Shown: positions 1 to 7,640 of the stretch, one piece after another
How the letters are laid out: every line of letters begins with the position of its first letter
Position numbering within the stretch: the first letter of the stretch is position 1
DNA from: Mycobacterium terramassiliense
GTDB lineage: Bacteria > Actinomycetota > Actinomycetes > Mycobacteriales > Mycobacteriaceae
Direction of reading: 5' to 3'
Length of the DNA stretch: 64,000 nt
NCBI RefSeq assembly: GCF_900157385.1
Contig: NZ_LT717701.1
Coordinates: 1,089,772-1,153,771, forward strand
Notes under the pieces: model-generated
The model's input: only the letters and a program-made list of their open reading frames with translations
The model's database searches: none
What the model was told of the DNA's origin: nothing
Program-made: the position numbers and the translations under genes

Positions 1-327
1 TGGCGCGGCGACACGGCCCGCGGCGGCCAGCTGGCGGCTTCGGTGTTCAGCACTGCCGTCGGCGCGCTTCGCGCCTGCCAGCAGCGCGCACCGGCGGAGT
101 CGCCGTCGATCACCACCGACGAAACGAACCGGATGGCGGCGGTCATCAGCGGTCCGGTCGTCATGCACACCTACCTGGTCGCCCACGTGGCGAGCAGCAC
201 CATCACCGAGCTCACGCTGTGGTCGTCGGGGCCGCCGCAGGTGTCCTGGCCGGCGATGGCGGACGACTCCGTGCTGAACGCACTGACCGCGCCGCTGTGC
301 GACGCCTACATCGCCTCGTGCCCGTGA
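1..327 (+). CDS. C-terminal part of a secreted PknH-like sensor-domain protein (5' truncated by window edge)
   Basis: The reading frame is open from base 1 and ends at a TGA at 325-327, so only the last 108 residues are visible. The fragment has Cys in RACQQ, PLCDAY and IASCP, a spacing expected of an extracytoplasmic disulfide-bonded domain, and it resembles the C-terminal sensor domain found in PknH and many mycobacterial lipoproteins. The signal peptide or lipobox would lie upstream of the window. It is 48 bp upstream of purS on the same strand but is probably not functionally linked. The family call is from general resemblance only. Confidence 0.5.
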   Translation, partial: WRGDTARGGQLAASVFSTAVGALRACQQRAPAESPSITTDETNRMAAVISGPVVMHTYLVAHVASSTITELTLWSSGPPQVSWPAMADDSVLNALTAPLCDAYIASCP

Positions 328-375
328 CCCTGCCGGTAGAGTTGGCGCCGAGATGAACTCTGAGGAGGAGCGCCA

Positions 376-615
376 GTGAGCCGGGTGGTCGTTCATGTGA
401 TGCCCAAAGCGGAGATTCTGGACCCGCAGGGTCAGGCGATTGTCGGTGCGCTGGGGCGGCTCGGCCACCCCGGTATCTTAGATGTCAGGCAGGGCAAGCG
501 GTTTGAGCTCGAGGTGGATGACACAATCGGTGACGCCGAGCTCGCCGAGATCGCCGAATCGCTGTTGGCGAACACGGTGATCGAGGACTGGACGATCAGC
601 CGGGAGCCGCAGTGA
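376..615 (+). CDS. purS: Phosphoribosylformylglycinamidine synthase subunit PurS
   Basis: This 79-residue protein has the usual PurS size. PurS is the small bridging subunit of the three-part FGAM synthase (PurS, PurQ, PurL), which converts FGAR to FGAM in purine synthesis and helps ammonia channelling. It starts at GTG 376 behind a strong GAGGAG ribosome-binding site at 365-370, and its stop overlaps the purQ start by 4 bp (GTGA). It begins VVHVMPK and contains the family motif around KRFELEVD. PurL is encoded separately at 19991-22288. The match in order to M. tuberculosis Rv0787A-Rv0788 supports the call. Confidence 0.93.
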   Translation: MSRVVVHVMPKAEILDPQGQAIVGALGRLGHPGILDVRQGKRFELEVDDTIGDAELAEIAESLLANTVIEDWTISREPQ

Positions 616-1286
616 CGGCGCGGATTGGCATCATCACCTTCCCCGGGACGCTCGACGACGTGGACGCCGCCCGCGCGGCGCGGCGCGTCGGGGCCGAGGC
701 GGTCGCTCTGTGGCACGCCGACGCCGACCTCAAGGGAGTCGACGCCGTGGTGGTGCCCGGCGGCTTTTCCTACGGCGACTACCTGCGGGCCGGCGCGATC
801 GCCCGGTTCGCCCCCGTGATGGCCGAAGTGGTCGACGCCGCGGGGCGCGGCATGCCGGTCTTGGGCATTTGCAACGGTTTTCAGGTGCTCTGCGAGGCCG
901 GGCTGCTGCCGGGGGCCCTGACCCGCAACGCGGGGTTGCACTTCGTGTGCCGCGATGTGTGGCTGCGGGTGGCGTCGACCTCGACAGCCTGGACGTCGCG
1001 CTTCGAGCCCGATGCGGACCTGCTGGTGCCACTGAAGTCCGGCGAGGGCCGCTACGTTGCGCCGGAGAACGTGGTCGACGAGCTGGAGGGCGAGGGCCGG
1101 GTGGTGTTTCGCTACCACGACAACCCCAACGGCTCGCTGCATGACATTGCCGGCATCAGCTCCGCCAACGGTCGCGTCGTCGGGCTGATGCCGCATCCCG
1201 AGCACGCCATCGAAGCGCTGACGGGCCCCTCCGACGACGGCCTGGGCCTGTTCTATTCGGCGCTGGACGCCGTGCTGGCCGCTTAG
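612..1286 (+). CDS. purQ: Phosphoribosylformylglycinamidine synthase subunit PurQ (glutaminase)
   Basis: A 224-residue class I glutamine amidotransferase that hydrolyses glutamine and supplies ammonia to PurL in the FGAM synthase complex. The catalytic Cys lies in GICNGFQ (about residue 87) and the catalytic His-Glu pair in MPHPEH (about residues 195 and 197), so the triad is intact. The oxyanion-strand motif VPGGFSYGDYLR is also present. It starts at GTG 612 inside the purS stop, so the two are translationally coupled. A convergent acyltransferase gene begins 26 bp after its stop. Confidence 0.95.
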   Translation: MTARIGIITFPGTLDDVDAARAARRVGAEAVALWHADADLKGVDAVVVPGGFSYGDYLRAGAIARFAPVMAEVVDAAGRGMPVLGICNGFQVLCEAGLLPGALTRNAGLHFVCRDVWLRVASTSTAWTSRFEPDADLLVPLKSGEGRYVAPENVVDELEGEGRVVFRYHDNPNGSLHDIAGISSANGRVVGLMPHPEHAIEALTGPSDDGLGLFYSALDAVLAA

Positions 1287-1312
1287 CCGAAAACTCCGCC
1301 GCACAGCGGAAT

Positions 1313-2128
1313 TCAGCCAAGCACGGGGAAGCGGCGCTGAGCGGCCAGCCGCCTGAGCGCGGACTCCATCACCCCGCGCACGTGGGCGTCGACCTCGTCG
1401 ACGTCGGGGTCGTTGCCGAAGCGGACGGTGACATCGATCGGGTCAAGCACCTCGGTGACGATCTTTGCCGGCAGCGGCAGGTTGGGCGGGAAGATCACGC
1501 TCGGACCGAACGGGAAGCCGAAGCTCACGGGTAGGATGTCCATGCGGGCCTTGGTGAGCCCCAACTTGCGCGCCAGCCAGTTGCCGCGGGTAAGGAACAG
1601 CTGGGTCTCCTGGGCGCCGATGGACACGGTCGGCACGATCGGCACCCCCGCCTCGATGGCGGTCCGCACGTAGCCGGTGCGGCCGTTGAAGTCGATGGTG
1701 TTCGCGCTGAAGGTGGGTCGATAGGAGTCGTAATCGCCGCCGGGGAAAACCAGCACGACCGCGCCCGAATGCAGGGCGGTGGCAGCGTTTTCCCGGCTCG
1801 CCTCGATGACCCCGAGGCGGCGCAGCCATCCGTCCAGCGGGCCGATGAACAGGCCGTAGTGAGCCAGCGTGTAGACGGGGCGTTCGTAGCCGAACCTGTC
1901 GTAGAAGGCCGGCGCGAAGATCAGCACGTCGGGTGTCAGCATGCCGCCCGAGTGGTTGGACACCACGAGCGCCCCACCGGTCGCGGGGACGTTGCCCACG
2001 TTGCGCACCTCGGCGCGATACCACCGCTTGACGACGGGTCCCAGAGTCTTGGCGACCTGCCGGATAAGGGCCGAATCCCACTTGACGGTCTCGTCGTTGT
2101 GGGCCGCCCGGCGCTGTGTGGCTGTCAT
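1313..2128 (-). CDS. Lysophospholipid/glycerol acyltransferase family protein (PlsC-like)
   Basis: A 271-residue protein of the LPLAT superfamily, which moves acyl groups from acyl-CoA to lysophospholipids or related alcohols at the inner face of the membrane. The acceptor-site His sits in NHSGG (His59) with an Asp eight residues on (NHSGGMLTPD), as in the MGAT-like mycobacterial branch rather than the classical HX4D. A second block, VFPGGDYDSYRP (about residues 125-136), corresponds to the EGTRS-like substrate motif. The natural substrate cannot be told from sequence. It is the downstream-most gene of the minus-strand pair and is separated from the gene at 2226 by a strong dyad. Confidence 0.78.
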   Translation of the reverse strand: MTATQRRAAHNDETVKWDSALIRQVAKTLGPVVKRWYRAEVRNVGNVPATGGALVVSNHSGGMLTPDVLIFAPAFYDRFGYERPVYTLAHYGLFIGPLDGWLRRLGVIEASRENAATALHSGAVVLVFPGGDYDSYRPTFSANTIDFNGRTGYVRTAIEAGVPIVPTVSIGAQETQLFLTRGNWLARKLGLTKARMDILPVSFGFPFGPSVIFPPNLPLPAKIVTEVLDPIDVTVRFGNDPDVDEVDAHVRGVMESALRRLAAQRRFPVLG

Positions 2129-2173
2129 TTGCTAGCGGTTGCCCGCTGCGACGGGGGCCTTAAACGTCGGCGC

Positions 2174-2227
2174 GAGCGTAACGCCACCGCGAAATACCGC
2201 CCATGATTTCGCCGTGGCGTTACGCTC
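2174..2227. repeat. Long inverted repeat, 22-bp arms with one mismatch
   Basis: The left arm 2174-2195 and right arm 2206-2227 are reverse complements over 22 bp except at one position, with a 10-base spacer. The right arm runs into the stop codon of the 2226-2696 gene. The structure could be a terminator for that gene or a dispersed mycobacterial intergenic repeat. No U-run follows on either strand, so simple intrinsic termination is not certain. Confidence 0.7.
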
Positions 2228-2696
2228 AGCCGGCGTCGAGCAGCATCGGATGCCCCGCCGACGGCAATTCGACGGTGGGGGCCAGTTGGCCGAACAGGTC
2301 GATCGCGTCCGCGATGGCGGCGTCAACGAAGGATGCGAAGTCGTCGAAAGAAACGCCCTTTCGGATCCATTGCGACCTGCGCGCCACCACGCCGATGCGC
2401 TGCGGGTCGGATGATCCGTGCACGATCGCGATGACCCCGCGGTCCTGCGCGTTCCACGTGTCGGCGAAGTGTGTCAGCCAGGGACGGTCGCTGGCGGGGA
2501 AAAAACATGCGGGTGTCACCCGGATCATCAGCACGTCGCCGTGCGTCGGGCAGACCTCGAGGTGGACGTGCAGCCTCCGCGGGCGGGTATTGGCGACGTA
2601 GAAAAACTCGCCGTCATGGTGGCCCCGGAAATACCGGCTGCCGCGCGTGCACAGGTAGCGTTCGACCAGGTCTGCGCAGAGCGGCTGACTCGTCAT
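2226..2696 (-). CDS. Conserved hypothetical protein, YbjN-like fold suspected
   Basis: A 156-residue cytosolic protein with no signal peptide or membrane segment, starting at ATG 2696. It alternates predicted beta strands and a C-terminal helix (DFASFVDAAIADAIDLFGQL), and the central part (HVHLEVCPTHGDVLMIRVTP) looks like the YbjN/sensory-transduction-regulator or secretion-chaperone-like fold. I do not recognise a specific function. Its 3' end overlaps the right arm of the inverted repeat at 2206-2227. The start is supported by a single in-frame ATG at the N-terminus. Confidence 0.6.
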   Translation of the reverse strand: MTSQPLCADLVERYLCTRGSRYFRGHHDGEFFYVANTRPRRLHVHLEVCPTHGDVLMIRVTPACFFPASDRPWLTHFADTWNAQDRGVIAIVHGSSDPQRIGVVARRSQWIRKGVSFDDFASFVDAAIADAIDLFGQLAPTVELPSAGHPMLLDAG

Positions 2697-2929
2697 GAGT
2701 TAGATGGTGAGGCCGGCGGCTTTGCAGATCCTGGGAGCCGAGCTAGCCGCGACCCAAGAAATTGTTGAGAATCGGCTGAGCGAAGCGACGGCTGTGTGCT
2801 CGTACCGTTAGTCGCCTTAGTCCCAATAGTGACTTCACCTTTCTACCGTTGGCTAGAGAAGGAACAGGGGGTGTCGTCGTTGACCGCAAATGACCAATCC
2901 GGGGGCGCGCATCGTCGGGGCTGGCCGAC

Positions 2930-3190
2930 ATGACCACCGCGATGCCTACGCACGCCCTGGGTTCCGGCTACCCGATGAACGGGCATGAGGATGCCGACGG
3001 TGAATCGATGCTCAGCGCCGGGACTGCCGTGGCCACCAGAGGCAGGGCACTGGCCTGGCGAGTCGAAACCGCCATGCCGCGCTGGCGACCCAGCGAAGAC
3101 GAAATCGTGCGCGCTGCGATCACGGTGATACTGGTGGCCCTTGGGACCATCATCGCGCTGGCCGCAATGGCGATTCTGACGATGGGCTAG
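2930..3190 (+). CDS. Small hypothetical protein with one C-terminal membrane segment
   Basis: An 86-residue ORF starting at ATG 2930. The first 55 residues are polar, and residues about 61-84 (AAITVILVALGTIIALAAMA) form one strong transmembrane helix close to the C-terminus, so it would be a tail-anchored or single-span protein. I recognise no family. It lies alone on the plus strand in front of a gntR remnant on the other strand. The codon pattern with G/C at third positions supports a real gene, but an alternative ATG at residue 16 is possible. Confidence 0.5.
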   Translation: MTTAMPTHALGSGYPMNGHEDADGESMLSAGTAVATRGRALAWRVETAMPRWRPSEDEIVRAAITVILVALGTIIALAAMAILTMG

Positions 3191-3236
3191 CGAGGACAGC
3201 GGCGCGGCCGCTGCGTTCACGCGCGATCGCGCTCGA

Positions 3237-3471
3237 CTACCCCGGCGCCGTTCTCGGCAGCGTGACCAAAAACGGTACCGCTCTGGCCGATAATGAAATT
3301 CGACCACCTCGAGGGGCTTGTCGCCCTCGCCGTAGCTGGTGCGCTCGAGGACCAACACCGGTGACCCCAGCGGCACGCCCAAGGCGCCGGTCACGTCGAG
3401 AGACGCGCCGGCGGCGTGAATCTCGTGCCCGGCCCGGGCGACGCGAACTCCGAGCCGCTGCTGCTCATGAG
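3237..3471 (-). pseudogene. Remnant of a GntR-family regulator (C-terminal UTRA part, frameshifted)
   Basis: Read on the minus strand from about 3471 this encodes the end of a GntR/UTRA regulator closely resembling my recollection of M. tuberculosis Rv0792c: LGVRVARAGHEIHAAGA, then LGVPLGSPVLVLERTSY, then FHYRPERYRF. At the run TTTTTGG near 3273 the frame is lost. A single missing base explains it, because the next frame reads VTLPRTAPG and stops at 3237-3239. The N-terminal HTH and most of the ligand domain are absent upstream, where the frame has a stop near 3505. The gene is therefore both 5'-truncated and frameshifted. Confidence 0.8.
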
Positions 3472-3571
3472 ACGAATAAAAACGTCTTGTGGCAGGTTGT
3501 CAACGCGGCGCGCCACGCCCGAAGGTGGGGCGAGTGGACTGACAACGCCACACCGATCGGAAGGACTGAAC

Positions 3572-3970
3572 GTGGGATTCGCGGTGGAACGGATCGACCA
3601 TATCGTGCTGAACTGCCGAGACCTGGAGGCCACCGCGTCGTGGTACGAGCGGGTCCTGGGCATGCGGCGCGAGACGTTCGGGCCTTCGCAGAGAACGGCC
3701 GTGTGCTTCGGAAATCAGAAGATCAACCTGCGGCCGGTCGGAGCAATCGACGACGATCCCGACTGGGTCACCGGGTCCGTCGAGGCGGCCGGCTCCGAGG
3801 ACCTTTGCTTTATCACCGAGGCGACCGCCGACGAGGTGCGCGCCCACCTCGGGGCCTGCGGGGTCGACGTCGTCGCGGGACCAGTAACCAAGGTCGGCGC
3901 GCTGGGGCCGATGACCTCGCACTACTGCCGTGACGTCGACGGCAACCTCATCGAAATCGCCGTCTATTGA
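3572..3970 (+). CDS. VOC (glyoxalase/bleomycin-resistance-like) family protein
   Basis: A 132-residue single-domain VOC protein. The start is taken as GTG 3572 because AAGGA precedes it at 3561-3565 and the domain begins at once (VERIDHIVLNCRDLEATASWYERVLG). The second half carries YCRDVDGNLIEIAVY, the usual C-terminal VOC motif with the metal-ligand Glu. His in DHIV and Glu in LIEI fit the metal-binding pattern. The substrate is unknown; virulence-protein-type VOC members of this size are common in actinobacteria. It converges with the cupin gene and overlaps it by 7 bp at the 3' ends. Confidence 0.8.
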   Translation: MGFAVERIDHIVLNCRDLEATASWYERVLGMRRETFGPSQRTAVCFGNQKINLRPVGAIDDDPDWVTGSVEAAGSEDLCFITEATADEVRAHLGACGVDVVAGPVTKVGALGPMTSHYCRDVDGNLIEIAVY

Positions 3971-4434
3971 GACTCTTTGAGCGGATACAGTTCGGGAAGG
4001 TTGATCACAACGGCCTCTTGGGTGCTGCGCGCGATCACGACCTCGGCGGACGAATTCGGGTCGGGATTCTCCTCCCGGTGCGGCAGGTACGGCGGGATGA
4101 AGACGTAATCGCCGGGCGCGGTGGAGATGCGAACCTCCCCAACGCCGTTATGGAAGACGAACTCCGGGTTGCCGCTTCGCACGTAGATCGCGGTTTCCGA
4201 ATCGCCGTGATGGTGGTTCGACGACACTGTTGCCGGTGACGCGTGTGTCTCGCCCATCCACAGCTTCTCGGCGCCCACCGACGTGCCGGACAGCGCGGCA
4301 AACCGGCGCAGGCCCTCCGATTGCGCGGTGTCGGAACTGAGGTCCGACGCCTTGATGTGGTGCACCCGGTTGCGGGTGAGCTCCGCCGCTGCCGCATCGT
4401 CGAAGTCGGGATGAAATCCGTCTGGAGTCGCCAT
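3964..4434 (-). CDS. Cupin-domain protein
   Basis: A 156-residue one-cupin protein. Motif 1 is seen in SNHHHGDSETAIYVRSGN (His-His-His then Glu, about residues 92-105) and motif 2 in GDYVFIPPYLPHREEN, including the metal-ligand His. A mononuclear metal site is therefore probably intact. Such proteins act as small dioxygenases, isomerases or ligand-binding modules, and the reaction cannot be assigned here. It starts at ATG 4434, 3 bp from the stop-side end of the upstream flavoprotein gene (4438), so the two genes on the minus strand probably form one transcript. Confidence 0.8.
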   Translation of the reverse strand: MATPDGFHPDFDDAAAAELTRNRVHHIKASDLSSDTAQSEGLRRFAALSGTSVGAEKLWMGETHASPATVSSNHHHGDSETAIYVRSGNPEFVFHNGVGEVRISTAPGDYVFIPPYLPHREENPDPNSSAEVVIARSTQEAVVINLPELYPLKESQ

Positions 4435-4437
4435 GGC

Positions 4438-5892
4438 TCAATTATCGTCCGCGGCGTCCCGATAGGCCTCGAGCAGTCGGAGCCACAGTTCGCTGACCGT
4501 GGGGAAGCAGGGGACCGCGTGCCACAGCCGGTGGACGGGCACCTGGCCGGCCACGGCGATGGTGGCCGAGTGCAGCATCTCGGTCACCCCGGGACCGACC
4601 AGCGTCACACCGAGCAGGTGGCCGCGATCCGCATCGACCACCATCCGCGCCCGACCGGCGTATCCGTCCGCGTAGAGCTTGGCTCCCATGACGACGTCTC
4701 CGATCTCCACGTCGACCGTGCGGATCTGGTGGCCGGCGTCCTCGGCCTGCCGTGCGGTCAGCCCGACGGCGGCTGCTTCGGGGTCGGTGAAGAAGGCCTG
4801 GGGCACGGCGTAGTGGTCGGCGGTGGTCGCGTGCACGCCCCACGGCGAGGTGTCCAAGGGCTGTCCCGCGGCGCGGGCCCCGATCGCCGCACCGGCGATG
4901 CGCCCTTGGTACTTGCCCTGATGGGTGAGCAGGGCCCGGTGATTGACGTCGCCCGCCCCATAGAGCCACCCGTCCTCGATGGCCCGCACACGGCAGGTGT
5001 CGTCGACGTCGAACCAGCTGCCTGGTGTCAGCCCGACCGTCTCGAGGCCGATGTCGTCGGTGAGCGGCGCCCGCCCCGTGGCGAAAAGTACTTCGCTGAC
5101 CGCCAATTCGGATCCGTCGCCCAATTCGAGGACCGCGCGTCCGCCCTCGGCGCGACGCAGCCCGCGCACCGATGCCCCCAGGCGGACGTCCACGCCGGAT
5201 TCGGCCAGCCCGCGGGCGATGAGTTCGCCCACGAAGGGCTCCATCCGCGGCAGCAGTCCCGAACCGCGAGCCAGCAGGGTCACCTGGGAGCCCAATCCTT
5301 GCCAGGCGGTGGCCATTTCGACGCCCACGCCGCCGGCGCCGACAACGGCGAGCCGCTCCGGGACATAGCTGCTGCCCGTGGCCTCGCGGTTAGTCCACGG
5401 TTTGGCCTCGGTGATGCCGGGCAGGTCGGGGAGCGCGGGCCGGCTGCCGGTGCAGACCACGACCGCATGCCGCGCCGTCAGCACCGGCTGCTCGCCGCCG
5501 GGCGTGCTGACGGCGACTCGTCGGGGACCGGCCAGCCGCCCGTGCCCGCGTATCAGGGTGGCGCCGATTCCTCTCACCCAGTCGGCTTGGCCGCTGTCGT
5601 CCCAGTCGCTGACGTAGCGGTCGCGCCGACCGAAGACGCCCGCGCTGCTGATCGAACCGCTGACCGCCTCGCGCGCGCCGTCGACCCGACGGGCGTCGGA
5701 GACGGCGATGACCGGCCGCAGCAACGCTTTACTGGGTACGCAGGCCCAATATGAACACTCGCCACCGACGAGTTCGCGCTCGACCACCGCAACGTGCAGC
5801 CCAGCGGCGCGCGCGCGGTCGGCGACGTTCTGCCCGATCGGCCCGGCCCCGAGCACAATGACGTCGTAGTCCCGTCCGATGTCTGCGGCCAT
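4438..5892 (-). CDS. Lpd/MerA-like FAD-dependent pyridine nucleotide-disulfide oxidoreductase
   Basis: A 484-residue class I flavoprotein matching the position and type of Rv0794c. It has the N-terminal FAD motif GAGPIG (about 15-20), the redox-active disulfide in ECSYWAC (Cys46 and Cys51), the NAD(P) motif VVGAGGVGVEMA in the middle and the second FAD motif YGAGDVN. In the C-terminal dimer domain the usual His of HPTxSE is replaced (CFPTVSEL), so it lacks the acid-base His of classical dihydrolipoamide dehydrogenase and the substrate is probably different. It lies upstream of the cupin gene on the same strand. Confidence 0.85.
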   Translation of the reverse strand: MAADIGRDYDVIVLGAGPIGQNVADRARAAGLHVAVVERELVGGECSYWACVPSKALLRPVIAVSDARRVDGAREAVSGSISSAGVFGRRDRYVSDWDDSGQADWVRGIGATLIRGHGRLAGPRRVAVSTPGGEQPVLTARHAVVVCTGSRPALPDLPGITEAKPWTNREATGSSYVPERLAVVGAGGVGVEMATAWQGLGSQVTLLARGSGLLPRMEPFVGELIARGLAESGVDVRLGASVRGLRRAEGGRAVLELGDGSELAVSEVLFATGRAPLTDDIGLETVGLTPGSWFDVDDTCRVRAIEDGWLYGAGDVNHRALLTHQGKYQGRIAGAAIGARAAGQPLDTSPWGVHATTADHYAVPQAFFTDPEAAAVGLTARQAEDAGHQIRTVDVEIGDVVMGAKLYADGYAGRARMVVDADRGHLLGVTLVGPGVTEMLHSATIAVAGQVPVHRLWHAVPCFPTVSELWLRLLEAYRDAADDN

Positions 5893-5928
5893 GGTCGAAG
5901 TTCCTTCCCCGAGTTGTCCGTAGGTTTT

Positions 5929-6609
5929 CTATCCCCCGACGAGGCGCTCGGCCAGCTCGCGCAGGTCGCTTACCACGAGGGTCGGTTGGGGCAGCCCGTC
6001 GACGGGCAACGGTGGATTGCCCGGTCGGGTGATCAGGGCCGAGCTATAGCCGACATGTTGCGCGCCGAGGGTGTCCCACACGTGTGCGGCCACCATCATG
6101 CAATCAGCCGGAGCGACGCCCAGTGTCTCGCAGACGTACCGGTACACCGCCGGAGCGGGCTTGAAGGCGCGACGGGCATCGACGCTCAACTGTAGTTCGA
6201 AGAAGTCGCCCAGCCCGGAATTCTGCAGCGCCGTCGGCCCGTTCGGGTTGGGCGGCGAGTTGGTCAGGGTGACGAGGCGGAATCCGTTGTCGCGCAGGGT
6301 GGCAAGCCCGTCCGCAGCATCCGGGTACGCCGGCATGGTAAGCAGGGCGGTCTTCAGGCGACGCAGGTCGGCGTCTGTGATGGCGACGTCGTAGATGTCG
6401 CCGATCATCCGCAGCACGCCCTGGGCGAGCGTCGAGAAGTCGACATAATTGCCCGCCAAGGTGACGGTCATCGAGTACATGACAAGCTGGGAAAACCATT
6501 CGCGAAGCACCCGCTCGTCACCGAACTTCTCTCCGAAAATCGGTGCCAGCGACTCGATATCCACCAACGTCTCATTGACGTCGAAGACAAGCACGGACGG
6601 TGTCGGCAT
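5929..6609 (-). CDS. Haloacid dehalogenase type II family hydrolase
   Basis: A 226-residue HAD-superfamily enzyme of the L-2-haloacid dehalogenase type. The nucleophile Asp10 is in VLVFDVNETLVD, motif II is RLVTLTNSPPN, and the C-terminal motif lies around MMVAAHVWDTLGAQ. These enzymes release halide from 2-haloalkanoic acids through an aspartyl ester, although many family members are uncharacterised. The length fits. It lies between the Lpd-like and DUF427 genes on the same strand, in a run of small oxidoreductase and detoxification genes. Starts at ATG 6609. Confidence 0.82.
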   Translation of the reverse strand: MPTPSVLVFDVNETLVDIESLAPIFGEKFGDERVLREWFSQLVMYSMTVTLAGNYVDFSTLAQGVLRMIGDIYDVAITDADLRRLKTALLTMPAYPDAADGLATLRDNGFRLVTLTNSPPNPNGPTALQNSGLGDFFELQLSVDARRAFKPAPAVYRYVCETLGVAPADCMMVAAHVWDTLGAQHVGYSSALITRPGNPPLPVDGLPQPTLVVSDLRELAERLVGG

Positions 6610-6704
6610 GGCTGGGCCTCAGCATTCTCAACGGAGCGTTCCGGGCGCAAGCACCCGATCAGACTCATACAATTATCGCCACGCAGGGCCCTCGCCGGGC
6701 GCCG

Positions 6705-7586
6705 TCATCCCGTCCTCCCGGTGGTCGCCCTCCCGAGCACTTCATCGGTATCCAGGCCTCGGTCAACACCGTGGGGTATGACGGTTTGGCCCGGCTCCAG
6801 CCGGAGCTGTCTGCCGTCGAGATACACGTCGATCTTGTCGGGTTCGAAGGACACCAGATTGGCTACCCGCCCCACCTCCGGCCAGGCGTCGACGTAGGAC
6901 CAGGCGGCGCGCTTGCGGCCGCCGATGTCGTAATACGAGCAGATCCCCTTGTACGGGCAGAAGGTCTGGAGCGCGACAAGCTCGAGGGCGCTCTCGTCGA
7001 TGTCCTTCCTGGGCACATACCACCGGGGCGCGAAGCCGGATTCGTACAACGCCAACGGAAGCGTCGTGTCCGCGATCACCCGGTCGCCGACCCGGACGAC
7101 GAGATGGCGTGAAGTGGAACGGATGTCGATGCGGTGATAGGCGTCGGCGGCATGCCCGACGATTCGGTCGTCTTCCTCGTAGAAGGCGTCCATGGCGCGC
7201 CAGGCGAATGCCAGCCGCCCGTCCAGAACCGCCGCGTGCGGCGGCAGCGCGGTGTGTTGCCAGGCGGCGTGACTGGCGTCTCGCTCCGGAACTTTGACGG
7301 TGAACCACTGGGTGTCGCCGAGGTCGCGGTGCTGCGTGACCCGGTCTTCGGCGACCATAATTCCCGGCTCGACATCGCCGAGGGGAAAGTAGGCAACCGG
7401 GTAGCGGCCCGGTTCGTGTAGCAGGATGACGTCGTCACTTTCGGCGATCCGCCGGTCGGCGAAGCACACCCCCATGCGCCGCCGGAGCGGCTCGACGAAC
7501 AACAACCGCGGCGGCAGCGGCTGCTCAGTGAGGAAGTGTCCTATCGATCCGGATGCCAATGGTCCTTGCTGCCATGCCAAACCCAT
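6705..7586 (-). CDS. DUF427 domain-containing protein (two-repeat form)
   Basis: A 293-residue protein with two DUF427-like units, one around YPVAYFPLGDVEPGIM and RLAFAWRAMDAFYEED, the other around RWYVPRKDIDESALEL and CPYKGICSYYDI. The second contains the conserved CPYKG and the YVDAWPEV-type segment. No catalytic function is established for the family. Starts at ATG 7586. It shares strand and spacing (54 bp) with the oxidoreductase gene upstream, which suggests co-transcription. Confidence 0.8.
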   Translation of the reverse strand: MGLAWQQGPLASGSIGHFLTEQPLPPRLLFVEPLRRRMGVCFADRRIAESDDVILLHEPGRYPVAYFPLGDVEPGIMVAEDRVTQHRDLGDTQWFTVKVPERDASHAAWQHTALPPHAAVLDGRLAFAWRAMDAFYEEDDRIVGHAADAYHRIDIRSTSRHLVVRVGDRVIADTTLPLALYESGFAPRWYVPRKDIDESALELVALQTFCPYKGICSYYDIGGRKRAAWSYVDAWPEVGRVANLVSFEPDKIDVYLDGRQLRLEPGQTVIPHGVDRGLDTDEVLGRATTGRTG

Positions 7587-7640
7587 CGTCGTATTCCTCT
7601 CCCCGAAATCGATTGCTCAGTCGGCTGTTTCGGCTGTGCA

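Noticed and set aside
4243..5754. 503-codon plus-strand frame opposite the Lpd-like gene
   Set aside because: Shadow of the flavoprotein gene; no recognisable domain or ribosome-binding site.
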